From assembly GCA_022567365.1 (NCBI GenBank), contig JADFHG010000025.1, positions 1 through 13,477 on the forward strand: DNA of 13,477 nucleotides, given 5' to 3'. Positions 1 through 7,140 of the stretch are shown in pieces. Positions within the stretch are counted from its first letter, which is position 1. The number at the start of each line of letters is the position of its first letter. The notes under the pieces are model-generated. The model had not been told where the DNA came from and did not search any database. It was given only the letters and a program-made list of their open reading frames with translations. Origin of the DNA: Planctomycetota bacterium (GTDB lineage: Bacteria > Planctomycetota > Phycisphaerae > UBA1845). Both the position numbers and the translations under genes were made by a program.

Positions 1-203
1 CCTTCTTGTACGATGACGCGGGCGTGGGCTACATAGACCCGGCCACGCTGACGGAAGCCGAGCGGGCGTTGCTCACGGTGGCCAAGTTCAACTATCAGTT
101 CGTCAGCGCCGACGGCAGCAGCGGAGTACACAACCCGACGTACGCCAGAGAGTTGCTGGACATCGCGAAGACGATTCTCGCCAACCTTGTCGACGGCGGT
201 TGA
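1..203 (+). CDS. C-terminal end of a probable multiheme cytochrome c (partial)
   Basis: The open frame enters from the left edge (codons in phase with position 3) and ends at TGA 201-203, so only about 66 C-terminal residues are visible. No CXXCH motif lies in the visible part. The ending, with KFNYQFVSADGSSGVHNP followed by an amphipathic YARELLDIAKTIL helix, resembles the helical tail of periplasmic multiheme cytochromes c, where a stretch like NY.FV..DGS.GVHNP precedes the last helix. This is pattern recognition, not a search result. A multiheme cytochrome gene follows on the same strand, which fits an electron-transfer locus. The apparent TTG start at position 6 is an edge artefact. Family assignment is moderate; substrate and haem number cannot be judged. 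Confidence 0.6.
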   Translation, partial: FLYDDAGVGYIDPATLTEAERALLTVAKFNYQFVSADGSSGVHNPTYARELLDIAKTILANLVDGG

Positions 204-758
204 TGGTCGGTTTGCGCGTTTCTGAGTCCGCGAATGCGAGACTGCCCAAGCGGCAGGCCAGTAGCGCGAGCGCCCGCGCGGATTTGGCCCTGCGGCTCTG
301 TTGCGCAAGGGCGGTAGATGGCCCGCGAATCGTCCCCATGGGTAGTGGGCCGTGCGGTCTCTTTGGCTACCGGTGCGGCGTGCCGTCGGATAGATCGCGC
401 CGCTGCTGATACACCTAAGCTGGCGCGCGAGTGCTATGGGTCTGCGGTAGAACGCGACGGTGGTGTTGTCGGCCCACGTTCATTGGGTGTCTAACCGCGG
501 GGAGCCTGGGCTTGGCGGGTGCCTGGTCCTCCCGATCGGCAGGGTCGCCGAATCTGTCATGCGCCAACCATCCGCGCGCCGCAGAATTGCGGTTGTCTCG
601 CCTCGTCTCGTGCATACAATCGCCCGGCTCTGCACGTACACGTGTCTCACGAACGGGACACCGACTCGCTTGGGCACGGGGATCGCGCGTCAAGTCGAGC
701 GCGTGGCTGTCTTCGCGTGCGGAGCGCTGTACGCCTACAAACGGGAGCCGAGGATCCA
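204..758. other. Intergenic region, no convincing gene
   Basis: This 555-nt gap separates two cytochrome genes. Short open frames exist on both strands, but they overlap one another, have Arg/Ser/Cys-rich compositions typical of out-of-frame GC-rich DNA, and lack good ribosome binding sites. The frame of the downstream cytochrome stays open back to 519, but those 80 extra codons look non-coding. I see no tRNA-like fold and no hairpin with a T-run. The only regulatory candidate is the promoter-like pair at 593-620. Confidence 0.6.
593..620 (+). promoter_or_regulatory. Candidate sigma70 promoter for the decahaem cytochrome gene
   Basis: TTGTCT (593-598, 4/6 match to the -35 consensus) is followed after 16 nt by TACAAT (615-620, 5/6 match to the -10 consensus). 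Transcription would start near 627 and leave a leader of about 130 nt before the ATG at 759. Found by eye only; chance matches are possible. Confidence 0.35.
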
Positions 759-3095
759 ATGCCGAATGCACCGAAGCCGACGTTGTTGCAGACGATCCGG
801 CTGATCGGTGGAATCTGCGCCGTCATTTCCATTCTGGCGATCGGTACATCCGTGCTCGCGGAGATGTTCTCACAGCCCGATACGCCGGCCGCAGATTCCG
901 CGGTGTATGTCACCCTGCTTTGTGTATTCGTGGGTAGTGTCGCATTGTCGCTTGGATGCGGAATCGTTATCAGCCGTAGGGGCGTTGACGTTCGCCTTTG
1001 GTACTTCGGTCTCGAACGATTGGCTCTTGTACAACGGATATTCGACTTCGACGGGCGCGATGCGACGCCCACCGCAGCGCCGACTCCGCTCGAGCCGGCT
1101 CCCCCCGCGGCGAAGACGAGCCACGAATCCGGCAGCCGGTCGATCATGGCGAATCGGGGCTGGTCGCCCGAGGTCGGCGACCGCCGCCGTGCGTACGCGC
1201 CAAAACACGCCCCGCTCTGGAACAACGTCGTCACGATCAGCGGCATGTTTCTTGCGGTGGTGGCGCTCATCCTGGTGACGACGTTCGGACTGTTCAGCAT
1301 CGTGTCTCCCAGGAACAACCCGTACGTCGACGTCGCCGGCTATCTGGTCCTCCCCGGTGCCCTGGTATGCGGTTTGTTCCTCATGCCCGTCGGCATCTTG
1401 TTCAAGAGCTGGCGGATCCGTCGTCGCGATCCGACGCAACGGCTGGCGTTTCAAATCCCGCGCATCGACCTGAGCGATCCCATGCAGCGGCGCGTCGTCA
1501 AGGTCGTGGTCGCCGCCACTTTCGTCATGCTTCCGGTCATCGGGGTAAGCTCGTATCACGGCTACCATTACACGGATTCCACGGATTTTTGTGCCAAAGC
1601 GTGTCATGCCGTCATGGCGCCGCAGGCCACGGCGTATGCCCACTCCGCACATGCCCGCGTCGCGTGCGCGGAATGCCACGTCGGCTCCGGGGCGAGCTGG
1701 TTCATCAAATCGAAGCTCTCCGGCACGCGGCAGATCCTCGCGATCTTGAACGACAGCTACTCCAGGCCGATTCCGCCGGCGATCACCTCGCTTCGCCCTT
1801 CGAGGGATACCTGTGAACAGTGTCATTGGCCTGATAAGTTCTTCGGCGCGCAGCTCAAGGTCATCGAACACTACTTGCCCGACGAGGAGAACTCGCGGCG
1901 CCCAGTCAGGATGCTGATCAAGACCGGCGGCGGCGCCTCGCCCACCGGACGAGCCGAGGGTATTCACAAACACATGACGCTCGAGGGGCAAATCGAGTAC
2001 ATCGCGACCGACGATCGACTTCAAACGATTCCGTGGGTCAAATGGACGACGATCACCGGCCAAGAGCTGATCTATCGCTCCGACGGAAGACCAAGCAGCG
2101 ATCCCAAACCCGAGGGCGAAACGCGCCGACTCGATTGCATGGATTGCCACAACAGGCCCGCGCACAAGTTTTGCCCCCCCCAGGAGTCCGTCGATCGGCA
2201 TTTGGCCGCGGGACGAATCGAAACGACGCTGCCATTCATCAAACGCGAAGCCGTGAACGCCCTGATCCAGGAATACGACAGCGTCGAGACCGCCGAGGCG
2301 CGCATTGGAACCGCGATCGAGGAGTTCTACCGGAAACACTACCCCGACATCGCGGAGACCAGGCGTGCGTCCATCCATCAGGCCGTCGATGTCGTTCGTG
2401 AGATCTACCGGCGGAGCTTCTTTCCGGACATGAAAGTCGATTGGCGGACTTATCCCGACAACATCGGTCACCTGATTTCGCCCGGCTGCTTCCGATGCCA
2501 CGCCGGCGACCACGTGAATCAGCACGGAGAGTCGATCAGCCATGGCTGCGACATCTGCCACGATTTCCTCACGCCCGTGGATAGCGAAACGGGCACGGCG
2601 TCCTTCTCACAGGGCGAGTTTGTACACTCGTACGACCTTGCGGGTCCGCACGCCGACCTCCAATGCCACCTATGCCACACCGGGGGCCGATCACCCGTGC
2701 CGGATTGTGCGGGTTGCCATTCGCAGGTGGCCGCCTTCCTCGGAGGATCGCTCGCGGGGTTCGAGGGGATGAACCTCCCCGCGGACGCGATGGTCGCCAT
2801 GGTCACCTGCGACGCCTGCCACGATCTCGAGCAGCCCCAAACACTTGAATCGATCGACGCGGCATGCATGGACTGCCACGAAGACGAAGAAGAGCGGTTC
2901 GAGGGGATGCTGGCGTCTTGGAGCGCGGAAGTGGAACGACTGATTCAAAGCGCCGAAGCACACACCGACGCCGCCGGCCGGCAACGCCTTCAGACGCTTC
3001 GCCGCGCCGGCCCGCTACACAACATCGAGGCGACGCGGCTTATCGTACGCTCGTTGATGGGTGAAGAGGGGCGCAAAGGAACGCCCGGGCCATAG
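759..3095 (+). CDS. Membrane-anchored decahaem NapC/NirT-type cytochrome c
   Basis: 778-residue cytochrome, likely a quinol-linked electron carrier with its haem domain outside the cytoplasmic membrane. Hydrophobic segments lie at about residues 11-36, 47-72, 154-183, 190-216 and 247-265. A Pro/Ala-rich linker (about 100-125) separates the first two from the rest. Haem motifs: CAKACH at 278-283 (CX3CH), then nine CXXCH at 303, 352, 460, 577, 597, 636, 650, 684 and 703. The stretch from the fourth segment through CAKACH, HARVACAECH and RDTCEQCHWPDKF matches a NapC/NirT-like family known from memory; the C-terminal half holds seven haems and a helical tail with PLHN. The ATG at 759 is chosen for its upstream GAGG/AGGA; an in-frame ATG at 1146 would drop the first two membrane segments. 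The upstream partial gene may encode its partner. Electron acceptor unknown. Confidence 0.85.
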   Translation: MPNAPKPTLLQTIRLIGGICAVISILAIGTSVLAEMFSQPDTPAADSAVYVTLLCVFVGSVALSLGCGIVISRRGVDVRLWYFGLERLALVQRIFDFDGRDATPTAAPTPLEPAPPAAKTSHESGSRSIMANRGWSPEVGDRRRAYAPKHAPLWNNVVTISGMFLAVVALILVTTFGLFSIVSPRNNPYVDVAGYLVLPGALVCGLFLMPVGILFKSWRIRRRDPTQRLAFQIPRIDLSDPMQRRVVKVVVAATFVMLPVIGVSSYHGYHYTDSTDFCAKACHAVMAPQATAYAHSAHARVACAECHVGSGASWFIKSKLSGTRQILAILNDSYSRPIPPAITSLRPSRDTCEQCHWPDKFFGAQLKVIEHYLPDEENSRRPVRMLIKTGGGASPTGRAEGIHKHMTLEGQIEYIATDDRLQTIPWVKWTTITGQELIYRSDGRPSSDPKPEGETRRLDCMDCHNRPAHKFCPPQESVDRHLAAGRIETTLPFIKREAVNALIQEYDSVETAEARIGTAIEEFYRKHYPDIAETRRASIHQAVDVVREIYRRSFFPDMKVDWRTYPDNIGHLISPGCFRCHAGDHVNQHGESISHGCDICHDFLTPVDSETGTASFSQGEFVHSYDLAGPHADLQCHLCHTGGRSPVPDCAGCHSQVAAFLGGSLAGFEGMNLPADAMVAMVTCDACHDLEQPQTLESIDAACMDCHEDEEERFEGMLASWSAEVERLIQSAEAHTDAAGRQRLQTLRRAGPLHNIEATRLIVRSLMGEEGRKGTPGP

Positions 3096-3154
3096 CAGGC
3101 TGTTGGCCGACGTGGACGCAAAGGGCGGATCGACGCTACGCGTGCCGCTTAGGA

Positions 3155-3239
3155 AGTTGTCAGTGAGGCAGTCGTCAGTGGTTCGTTTCCCAAAACTGAA
3201 AACTGAGAACTGACAACTGAAGACTGTAAACTGAAAACT
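3155..3239. repeat. Degenerate 7-nt tandem repeat with inverted partner
   Basis: From 3193 to 3239 there are six full units and a partial unit of a 7-nt motif with consensus AAACTGA (variants GAACTGA, CAACTGA, AGACTGT). Upstream, AGTTGTCAGT at 3155-3164 is the exact reverse complement of 3209-3218, and a second CAGT-containing tract follows at about 3169-3180, so the array could fold back on an inverted partner. It fills the gap between the convergent cytochrome and asd genes. Similar CAGTTTTCAGT-type arrays occur in intergenic DNA of various bacteria. No T-run supports a classical terminator. Confidence 0.75.
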
Positions 3240-3290
3240 CCCCAACCACGCCGCCCGACAATCCTCGCATTCATTTCGGCGGCGATGGGG

Positions 3291-4295
3291 TCAGCCGATC
3301 AGACGCTCGAGGATTTGGACGGCGTTTAGTGCTGCACCCTTTCGCAACTGATCACCGCAGACGAACATCTCGATCCCCCGCCCTTCCGGTTGGCTGAGGT
3401 CGCCGCGGATTCTCCCGACCAACACGTCGTCTTTTCCCGATGCGTCGATCGGCATCGGAAAACGACCGCCCTCGACGTCGTCCACGATCTTCACGCCCGG
3501 TGCATCGGCAAGAATCTCGCGGACCTCCTCCGCCGTTATCGGACGGGAGAAAGTGAGGTTGATCGACTCGCTGTGCGCGCGGAGCACCGGCACTCGTATG
3601 CAGGTGGCCGTGATTGCGAGCGCCCCCTCATGGAAGATCTTCCTCGTCTCGTCGATCATCTTCCGCTCTTCGGTGTTGTAGCCGTCGGATCCGATCGGGG
3701 TGTTGTGCGAGAATAGATTGAACGCGATCGGGTGTGGGAATATGCTCGGCGAGATCGGCCGTCCTTCGAGTTGCGCGGCCGTCTGCGTCCTGAGTTCCGC
3801 CATCGCGGCCGCCCCCGCCCCGCTCGCGGCCTGATAGGTGCTGACGACGATCCGCCGCACCGGGTTGACCTTGTGCAGGGGCCAGACGGCCATATTCATG
3901 ACGATCGTCGAGCAGTTCGGGTTGGCGATGATCCCGGAATGTTCCCGCAGGTCTTGCGGATTGATCTCGGGAATGACCAGGGGTACGTCGGGCTGCATTC
4001 GAAAGGTCGAGGAATTGTCGATGACGACGGCGCCCGCCTCGGCCGCGATCGGCGCGAAGGTCCGGCTCCTCTCGCCCCCGGCGCTGAATATCGCGTAATC
4101 GACTCCCTCGAAGCTCCGCACGTCAAGTGCCTTGACCTCGATCTCCCGCCCGCCGACGCGCAACCGCCGCCCTCGACTCCGGGCAGACGCCAACAGGGAG
4201 ATTCGCCAATCCGAGAGACCGCGCTCGTCGACAATGCGACAAAGCTCCGTGCCGACGGCTCCCGTCGCTCCGACAATCGCCAAGTGTGGGTTCAT
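3291..4295 (-). CDS. asd: Aspartate-semialdehyde dehydrogenase
   Basis: Cytoplasmic enzyme that reduces L-aspartyl-4-phosphate to L-aspartate 4-semialdehyde with NADPH, the branch-point step towards lysine/diaminopimelate, threonine and methionine. The 334-residue length is typical of the family. Visible motifs: the GATGAVG dinucleotide-binding loop at residues 9-15, IDNSSTFR at 92-99, the active-site cysteine in NPNCST (Cys128), and the RVPVLRAHSE segment carrying the substrate-binding Arg234 and catalytic His241. The start is the ATG at 4295, immediately before NPHLAIVGATG; the frame is open further upstream, but that part lacks family character. No strong Shine-Dalgarno sequence is seen. 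The gene is divergent from the atp operon and convergent with the cytochrome gene, so it is probably monocistronic. No oddities in the catalytic residues. Confidence 0.96.
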   Translation of the reverse strand: MNPHLAIVGATGAVGTELCRIVDERGLSDWRISLLASARSRGRRLRVGGREIEVKALDVRSFEGVDYAIFSAGGERSRTFAPIAAEAGAVVIDNSSTFRMQPDVPLVIPEINPQDLREHSGIIANPNCSTIVMNMAVWPLHKVNPVRRIVVSTYQAASGAGAAAMAELRTQTAAQLEGRPISPSIFPHPIAFNLFSHNTPIGSDGYNTEERKMIDETRKIFHEGALAITATCIRVPVLRAHSESINLTFSRPITAEEVREILADAPGVKIVDDVEGGRFPMPIDASGKDDVLVGRIRGDLSQPEGRGIEMFVCGDQLRKGAALNAVQILERLIG

Positions 4296-4395
4296 AAGCG
4301 GTATGGTACGCGGCGCGGCGGCGATGGGGCAATCGTGTTGGCGAGCTACGGTAAGAAAGCGTGATTCGGTCGAACCAACTCGTGTGGCAGGGTAG

Positions 4396-4424
4396 ATATT
4401 AGCAAGTCGCTCCGGAAGGGGCAA
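4396..4424 (-). promoter_or_regulatory. Candidate sigma70 promoter for asd
   Basis: On the minus strand TTGCCC (4424-4419, 4/6 match to -35) is followed after 17 nt by TAATAT (4401-4396, 4/6 match to -10). It lies about 100 nt upstream of the asd start codon. The spacing is ideal, but the match is only moderate and was found by eye. Confidence 0.35.
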
Positions 4425-4499
4425 TCGGCGGGTTTTTCGAGACCAATGAATCCCGCCAACCTCCTGTCACAGAGCAACTTAAAAGCGACGGAAGCCCCC

Positions 4500-4527
4500 T
4501 TGACCGGGCGGTCGAGGTTGCTAGACT
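4500..4527 (+). promoter_or_regulatory. Candidate sigma70 promoter for the ATP synthase operon
   Basis: TTGACC (4500-4505, 5/6 match to -35) is followed after 16 nt by TAGACT (4522-4527, 4/6 match to -10). Transcription would begin near 4534, about 97 nt before the atpZ ATG. It is the best promoter-like pair I see upstream of the operon. Confidence 0.4.
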
Positions 4528-4630
4528 GCTCGCCCCTCGCGGCACGGCGCGGTCCTGCCGGTGGGACGGCGGATGCGCACGGCGCCGCGCGGCGTTTTCC
4601 GGGCGCGAGGACGCCCGTCGAGCGGCAGGC

Positions 4631-4894
4631 ATGACCTCCAAGAAGTCGGACGGTCGCGAATTCTACAAGTACGCCGGTGTTGGTTTTGAATTCGCCGGCG
4701 TCCTGGGGGTGTGCCTCTACCTTGGGTACCTTGCCGACGAGCGGTGGGACAGCGAGCCATGGGGGCTCCTCATCGGTGCCGGGATCGGATTGGCGGGCGG
4801 GATATACCTCCTGATCAAGGAGGGCAACCGCATGATGCGGGAGCTGGACTCGCCGCCGCACCAGGATGGACAACCCCCGGAGCGACGCGATTGA
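4631..4894 (+). CDS. atpZ: AtpZ-like small membrane protein of the ATP synthase operon
   Basis: An 87-residue protein with two predicted membrane helices (about residues 15-36 and 43-62), a conserved-looking GYLADERWDSEPWG turn between them, and a charged tail. This is the layout of the AtpZ/AtpI family, small proteins encoded at the head of bacterial atp operons and linked to ATP synthase assembly or Mg2+/Ca2+ handling in the few studied cases. It is the first gene of the operon. The ATG at 4631 has only a weak purine tract (GGCAGG) before it. Its stop codon overlaps the TTG start of the next gene. Family assignment rests on the two-helix pattern, the DERW-type motif and gene position. Confidence 0.8.
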   Translation: MTSKKSDGREFYKYAGVGFEFAGVLGVCLYLGYLADERWDSEPWGLLIGAGIGLAGGIYLLIKEGNRMMRELDSPPHQDGQPPERRD

Positions 4895-5292
4895 AAGGCT
4901 TGGTGGTGCTGTCCGTGGTGGTCGTGGCGGTCGTGACCGCGTGCGGATGGCAGATCGGTGTTTGGCGGGAAAGCCCGATCGACGTTGGCTTGGTCGCTTT
5001 CTGTGCGGCGGTGAACCTCGTCGCGTGCTGGCTGTCGTTTCTCCTGATCGTGGTGGTCCGTCGTACGAACCCGGACTACCTGATGCAGGCGGCCCTCGCG
5101 GGAATCTTGGTCCGCATGATGATCGCGGGTAGCGCGACGATGATCGCGTTGAGTTTCGGGCCTTGGCCTTCTTCGCCATTGTCGATTTGGATGATTGTCT
5201 TCTATTTGGCACTGCTGATTGTGGAAACGATGTCGGCAATCAAGGCCCAGAAACTACCGCCGACTGAACGGAGCGAAACCGTCGTTCGATGA
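4891..5292 (+). CDS. atpI: AtpI-like ATP synthase accessory membrane protein (TTG start)
   Basis: A 133-residue hydrophobic protein with four predicted membrane helices, at about residues 3-23, 30-54, 64-86 and 93-113, followed by a short charged tail. Size, helix number and position just before atpB fit the ATP synthase protein I family, which helps assemble the c-ring in some bacteria. I chose the TTG at 4891 because a GGAG lies at 4879-4882, eight bases upstream, and because the hydrophobic helix starts at once; it overlaps the atpZ stop as TTGA, implying translational coupling. The frame is open further upstream, but that part lies inside atpZ and looks non-coding. Sequence conservation in this family is low, so the name rests largely on topology and context. 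Confidence 0.72.
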   Translation: MKGLVVLSVVVVAVVTACGWQIGVWRESPIDVGLVAFCAAVNLVACWLSFLLIVVVRRTNPDYLMQAALAGILVRMMIAGSATMIALSFGPWPSSPLSIWMIVFYLALLIVETMSAIKAQKLPPTERSETVVR

Positions 5293-6149
5293 TCTTGATC
5301 GAGAACATGTTGGCCGCCACGGATCCGATGCAGCATGTGATTCCGCACACGCTGTTTCACGTCGGACCAATGGCGTTCACGAACCACATGCTCATGTTGC
5401 TGGTCGCCGCGGCGCTCTTGGCGGTGGGGTTCCCGCTCATGGCCAGAAACTACCCGATGGTTCCGTCGGGTGTGCGTAATCTGGTCGAGTCTTTGATGGT
5501 CTTCATCCGCAATGAGGTGGCCAAACCATCGCTTCATGAGCACACCGATCGGTTCATGCCGTTCATTTGGACGGTGTTCTTCTTCATCCTCGTGAACAAC
5601 CTCCTCGGTCTCGTCCCGCTCGACCCGTTGTCCGTGCTCATCCTCGGTCGTGGTCACATTGTGGGACCGGCCACAGCCGGTATGTCGGTTACGGCGGGAC
5701 TGGCCCTGGTGTCGTTCTTCGTCATTCACGTGGCCGGCATTCGCGAGCAGATCGCGCACCAGCGGCACCACGGCCGAAGCGGAGGCTCCGCCGTGTTGAT
5801 GGGAATCGTGATGTACTTCCACGGTCTGGTTCCGGCGATTCCCGGAATCCTCGGAGTCATTCTTTTCGTACCGTTTCTCGGGTTGGAATTACTCGGGGCC
5901 GCCGTAAAGCCGTTTGCGCTGTGCATTCGGTTGTTCGCGAACATGTTGGCCGGGCACGTCGTGCTCGCCTCGCTGCTCGTCCTTGCACCGGCGATTCACA
6001 ACATCGCCGATCTCGGACTTTCGGTTCCTGTGATCCTGGGGTGTGCCGCGCTGAGCTGTCTCGAGCTCTTCGTCGCGTTCCTTCAGGCGTATATCTTTAC
6101 GTTCCTCACGTGTATGTTTATTGGCGCGGCGGTCAGTCCTCAGCACTGA
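5289..6149 (+). CDS. atpB: F-type ATP synthase subunit a
   Basis: A 286-residue integral membrane protein that forms the ion half-channels of Fo next to the c-ring. The essential arginine is Arg214 in CIRLFANMLAGH, equivalent to Arg210 of E. coli in the RLFGNMYAGE context. The last helix (about 252-282) contains FLQAYIFTFL, the usual C-terminal signature. Further helices lie at about 33-52, 91-112, 133-150 and 187-208. A His/Arg/Gly-rich hydrophilic loop (about 151-166) sits between helices. The ATG overlaps the atpI stop (ATGA), so translation is probably coupled; the GGAG about 15 nt upstream is too far to serve as a normal ribosome binding site. An in-frame ATG at 5307 is a less likely start. 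Confidence 0.97.
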   Translation: MILIENMLAATDPMQHVIPHTLFHVGPMAFTNHMLMLLVAAALLAVGFPLMARNYPMVPSGVRNLVESLMVFIRNEVAKPSLHEHTDRFMPFIWTVFFFILVNNLLGLVPLDPLSVLILGRGHIVGPATAGMSVTAGLALVSFFVIHVAGIREQIAHQRHHGRSGGSAVLMGIVMYFHGLVPAIPGILGVILFVPFLGLELLGAAVKPFALCIRLFANMLAGHVVLASLLVLAPAIHNIADLGLSVPVILGCAALSCLELFVAFLQAYIFTFLTCMFIGAAVSPQH

Positions 6150-6205
6150 TCGCGAAACTTGAACCAGTTGCCTGAATTCGACAAGAGAAGTTGGAGAAAT
6201 GTGCG

Positions 6206-6508
6206 ATGGGAATGCTCCCGGTACTAGCAACGATGTTTACGGATGGTCAAGGCCTTGCCTTGCTCGGCGCGGGCCTGGGCGCGGGAATCACGACGCTCGG
6301 CGCCGCGAAGGGAATCGGAATGCTGGCGGGCTCCGCGGTGGAGAGCCAGGCTCGCCAGCCCGAGGCCGGTGATCGGATCTTCACGTCGATGATCATCGCC
6401 GCCGCCCTGATCGAGGGCTTCACGTTTTTTGCCTTGATTATCTGCTTCCAAATCGGAAGCAAGCTCGTCGAGGCCATCACCGCGGCCGGTGCGGCGGCCC
6501 ACGGCTAG
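6206..6508 (+). CDS. atpE: F-type ATP synthase subunit c
   Basis: A 100-residue, two-helix proteolipid that builds the rotating c-ring. Helix 1 carries the glycine-rich GAGLGAGITTLGAAKGIG (21-38), the polar loop contains SQARQPEAGD (47-56), and helix 2 carries the ion-binding carboxylate Glu70 in ALIEGFTFFAL. The residues after Glu70 (Gly-Phe) and the absence of a Gln in helix 1 differ from the Na+-binding pattern (Gln in helix 1, Glu-Ser-Thr in helix 2), so proton coupling is inferred. The ATG at 6206 is preferred because GGAG lies at 6193-6196; a TTG at 6191 in frame overlaps that site and is unlikely, and an ATG at 6212 is possible. The protein is somewhat longer than the usual 70-85 residues because of both termini. 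Confidence 0.96.
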   Translation: MGMLPVLATMFTDGQGLALLGAGLGAGITTLGAAKGIGMLAGSAVESQARQPEAGDRIFTSMIIAAALIEGFTFFALIICFQIGSKLVEAITAAGAAAHG

Positions 6509-6530
6509 AACCGACGTCGGAGGTCGCACA

Positions 6531-7121
6531 GTGCGAACGCTAACGAAAATGTGCGCGCCGGTCTTCTTGGTTGGGCTCTGCGTACAGTCGCAGGCCCTGG
6601 CCCAGGCGGAGCACGGCAGCGCGAACCCCGTGCAGGTGGATCCCTGGCAGGCCGGATTTGCCATCGCCGTCTTCGTGCTGCTCCTGATCATTCTCAGCAG
6701 CTTTGCGTTCAAGCCGATTCTCGGCGCGCTCCAAAAACGCGAAGACTTCATTCGCGATTCGCTCGAGCAGGCGAAAAAGGACCGCGAATCCGCCGAGCAG
6801 CGCCTAAAGGACTACGAGCAAAAGCTCAACGAGGCGCGGGCCGAAGCAACGGCAATCGTCGATGAAGGTCGGCGCGACGCCGAGGTCGTCAGGAAGAAGA
6901 TCGCCGATGAAGCCGAGAAGGACGCGACGGCCATGGTCGAGCGGGCGAAACGAGAAATCGGTATCGCCACCGAAACGGCCGTCAAAGAGGTCTTCGCCAT
7001 GAGCGCCCGGCTCGCGACCGATGCCGCGTCGCGGATCATCCGCAAGGAACTCAACCCGGCGGATCACGAGCGGCTCGTCGCTGAATCGATCGAAGAATTG
7101 GACAAACTGAGCCTAAACTGA
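6531..7121 (+). CDS. atpF: F-type ATP synthase subunit b with signal-peptide-like N-terminus (GTG start)
   Basis: A 196-residue peripheral-stalk subunit that links Fo to F1. The membrane helix is at about residues 41-60 (FAIAVFVLLLIILSSFAF), followed by KPI and then a long charged Ala/Glu/Lys/Arg-rich coiled coil (about 66-165), as expected for subunit b. Ahead of the helix is an extra segment that looks like a cleavable signal peptide: basic start, hydrophobic core APVFLVGLCV, and ALA-QA near residue 24. The GTG at 6531 is chosen because GGAGG lies at 6519-6523, seven bases upstream. It follows atpE by 22 nt. There is a single b gene and no b' homologue, so the stalk is presumably a b homodimer. 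Confidence 0.94.
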   Translation: MRTLTKMCAPVFLVGLCVQSQALAQAEHGSANPVQVDPWQAGFAIAVFVLLLIILSSFAFKPILGALQKREDFIRDSLEQAKKDRESAEQRLKDYEQKLNEARAEATAIVDEGRRDAEVVRKKIADEAEKDATAMVERAKREIGIATETAVKEVFAMSARLATDAASRIIRKELNPADHERLVAESIEELDKLSLN

Positions 7122-7140
7122 ACCGACGCACGCATCGATC

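Larger units (their letters stand above)
4296..4630. other. Divergent intergenic region between asd and the atp operon
   Basis: These 335 nt hold no convincing gene. Two promoter-like pairs point outwards, one to asd and one to the atp operon. The stretch from about 4530 to 4630 is very GC-rich and would form a structured leader of roughly 100 nt ahead of atpZ. Confidence 0.6.

Noticed and set aside
204..758. tRNA or structured RNA in the gap between cytochromes
   Set aside because: I found no cloverleaf-compatible arms, no conserved T-loop sequence and no recognisable riboswitch core by eye.
200..937. Several short open frames before the decahaem cytochrome, including an N-terminal extension back to 519
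   Set aside because: They overlap in different frames, lack ribosome binding sites and have compositions unlike the flanking genes. The GAGG-preceded ATG at 759 is the better start.
870..2561. Long minus-strand open frame (563 codons) opposite the cytochrome gene
   Set aside because: It is the antisense shadow of a GC-rich gene with clear haem motifs. Its product is Arg/Asp/Gly-rich without domains or a ribosome binding site.
3193..3239. CRISPR-like array
   Set aside because: The units are 7 nt, contiguous and degenerate, without spacers, and no cas gene is nearby.
3015..3245. Minus-strand open frame with FQFTVFSCQFSVFSF
   Set aside because: The periodic protein is just the translation of the 7-nt repeat array. 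Such QFSVFS-type products are common spurious calls.
6206..6508. Na+-coupled c-ring
   Set aside because: Glu70 is followed by Gly-Phe, not Ser-Thr, and helix 1 lacks the Gln ligand, so the Na+ signature is absent.
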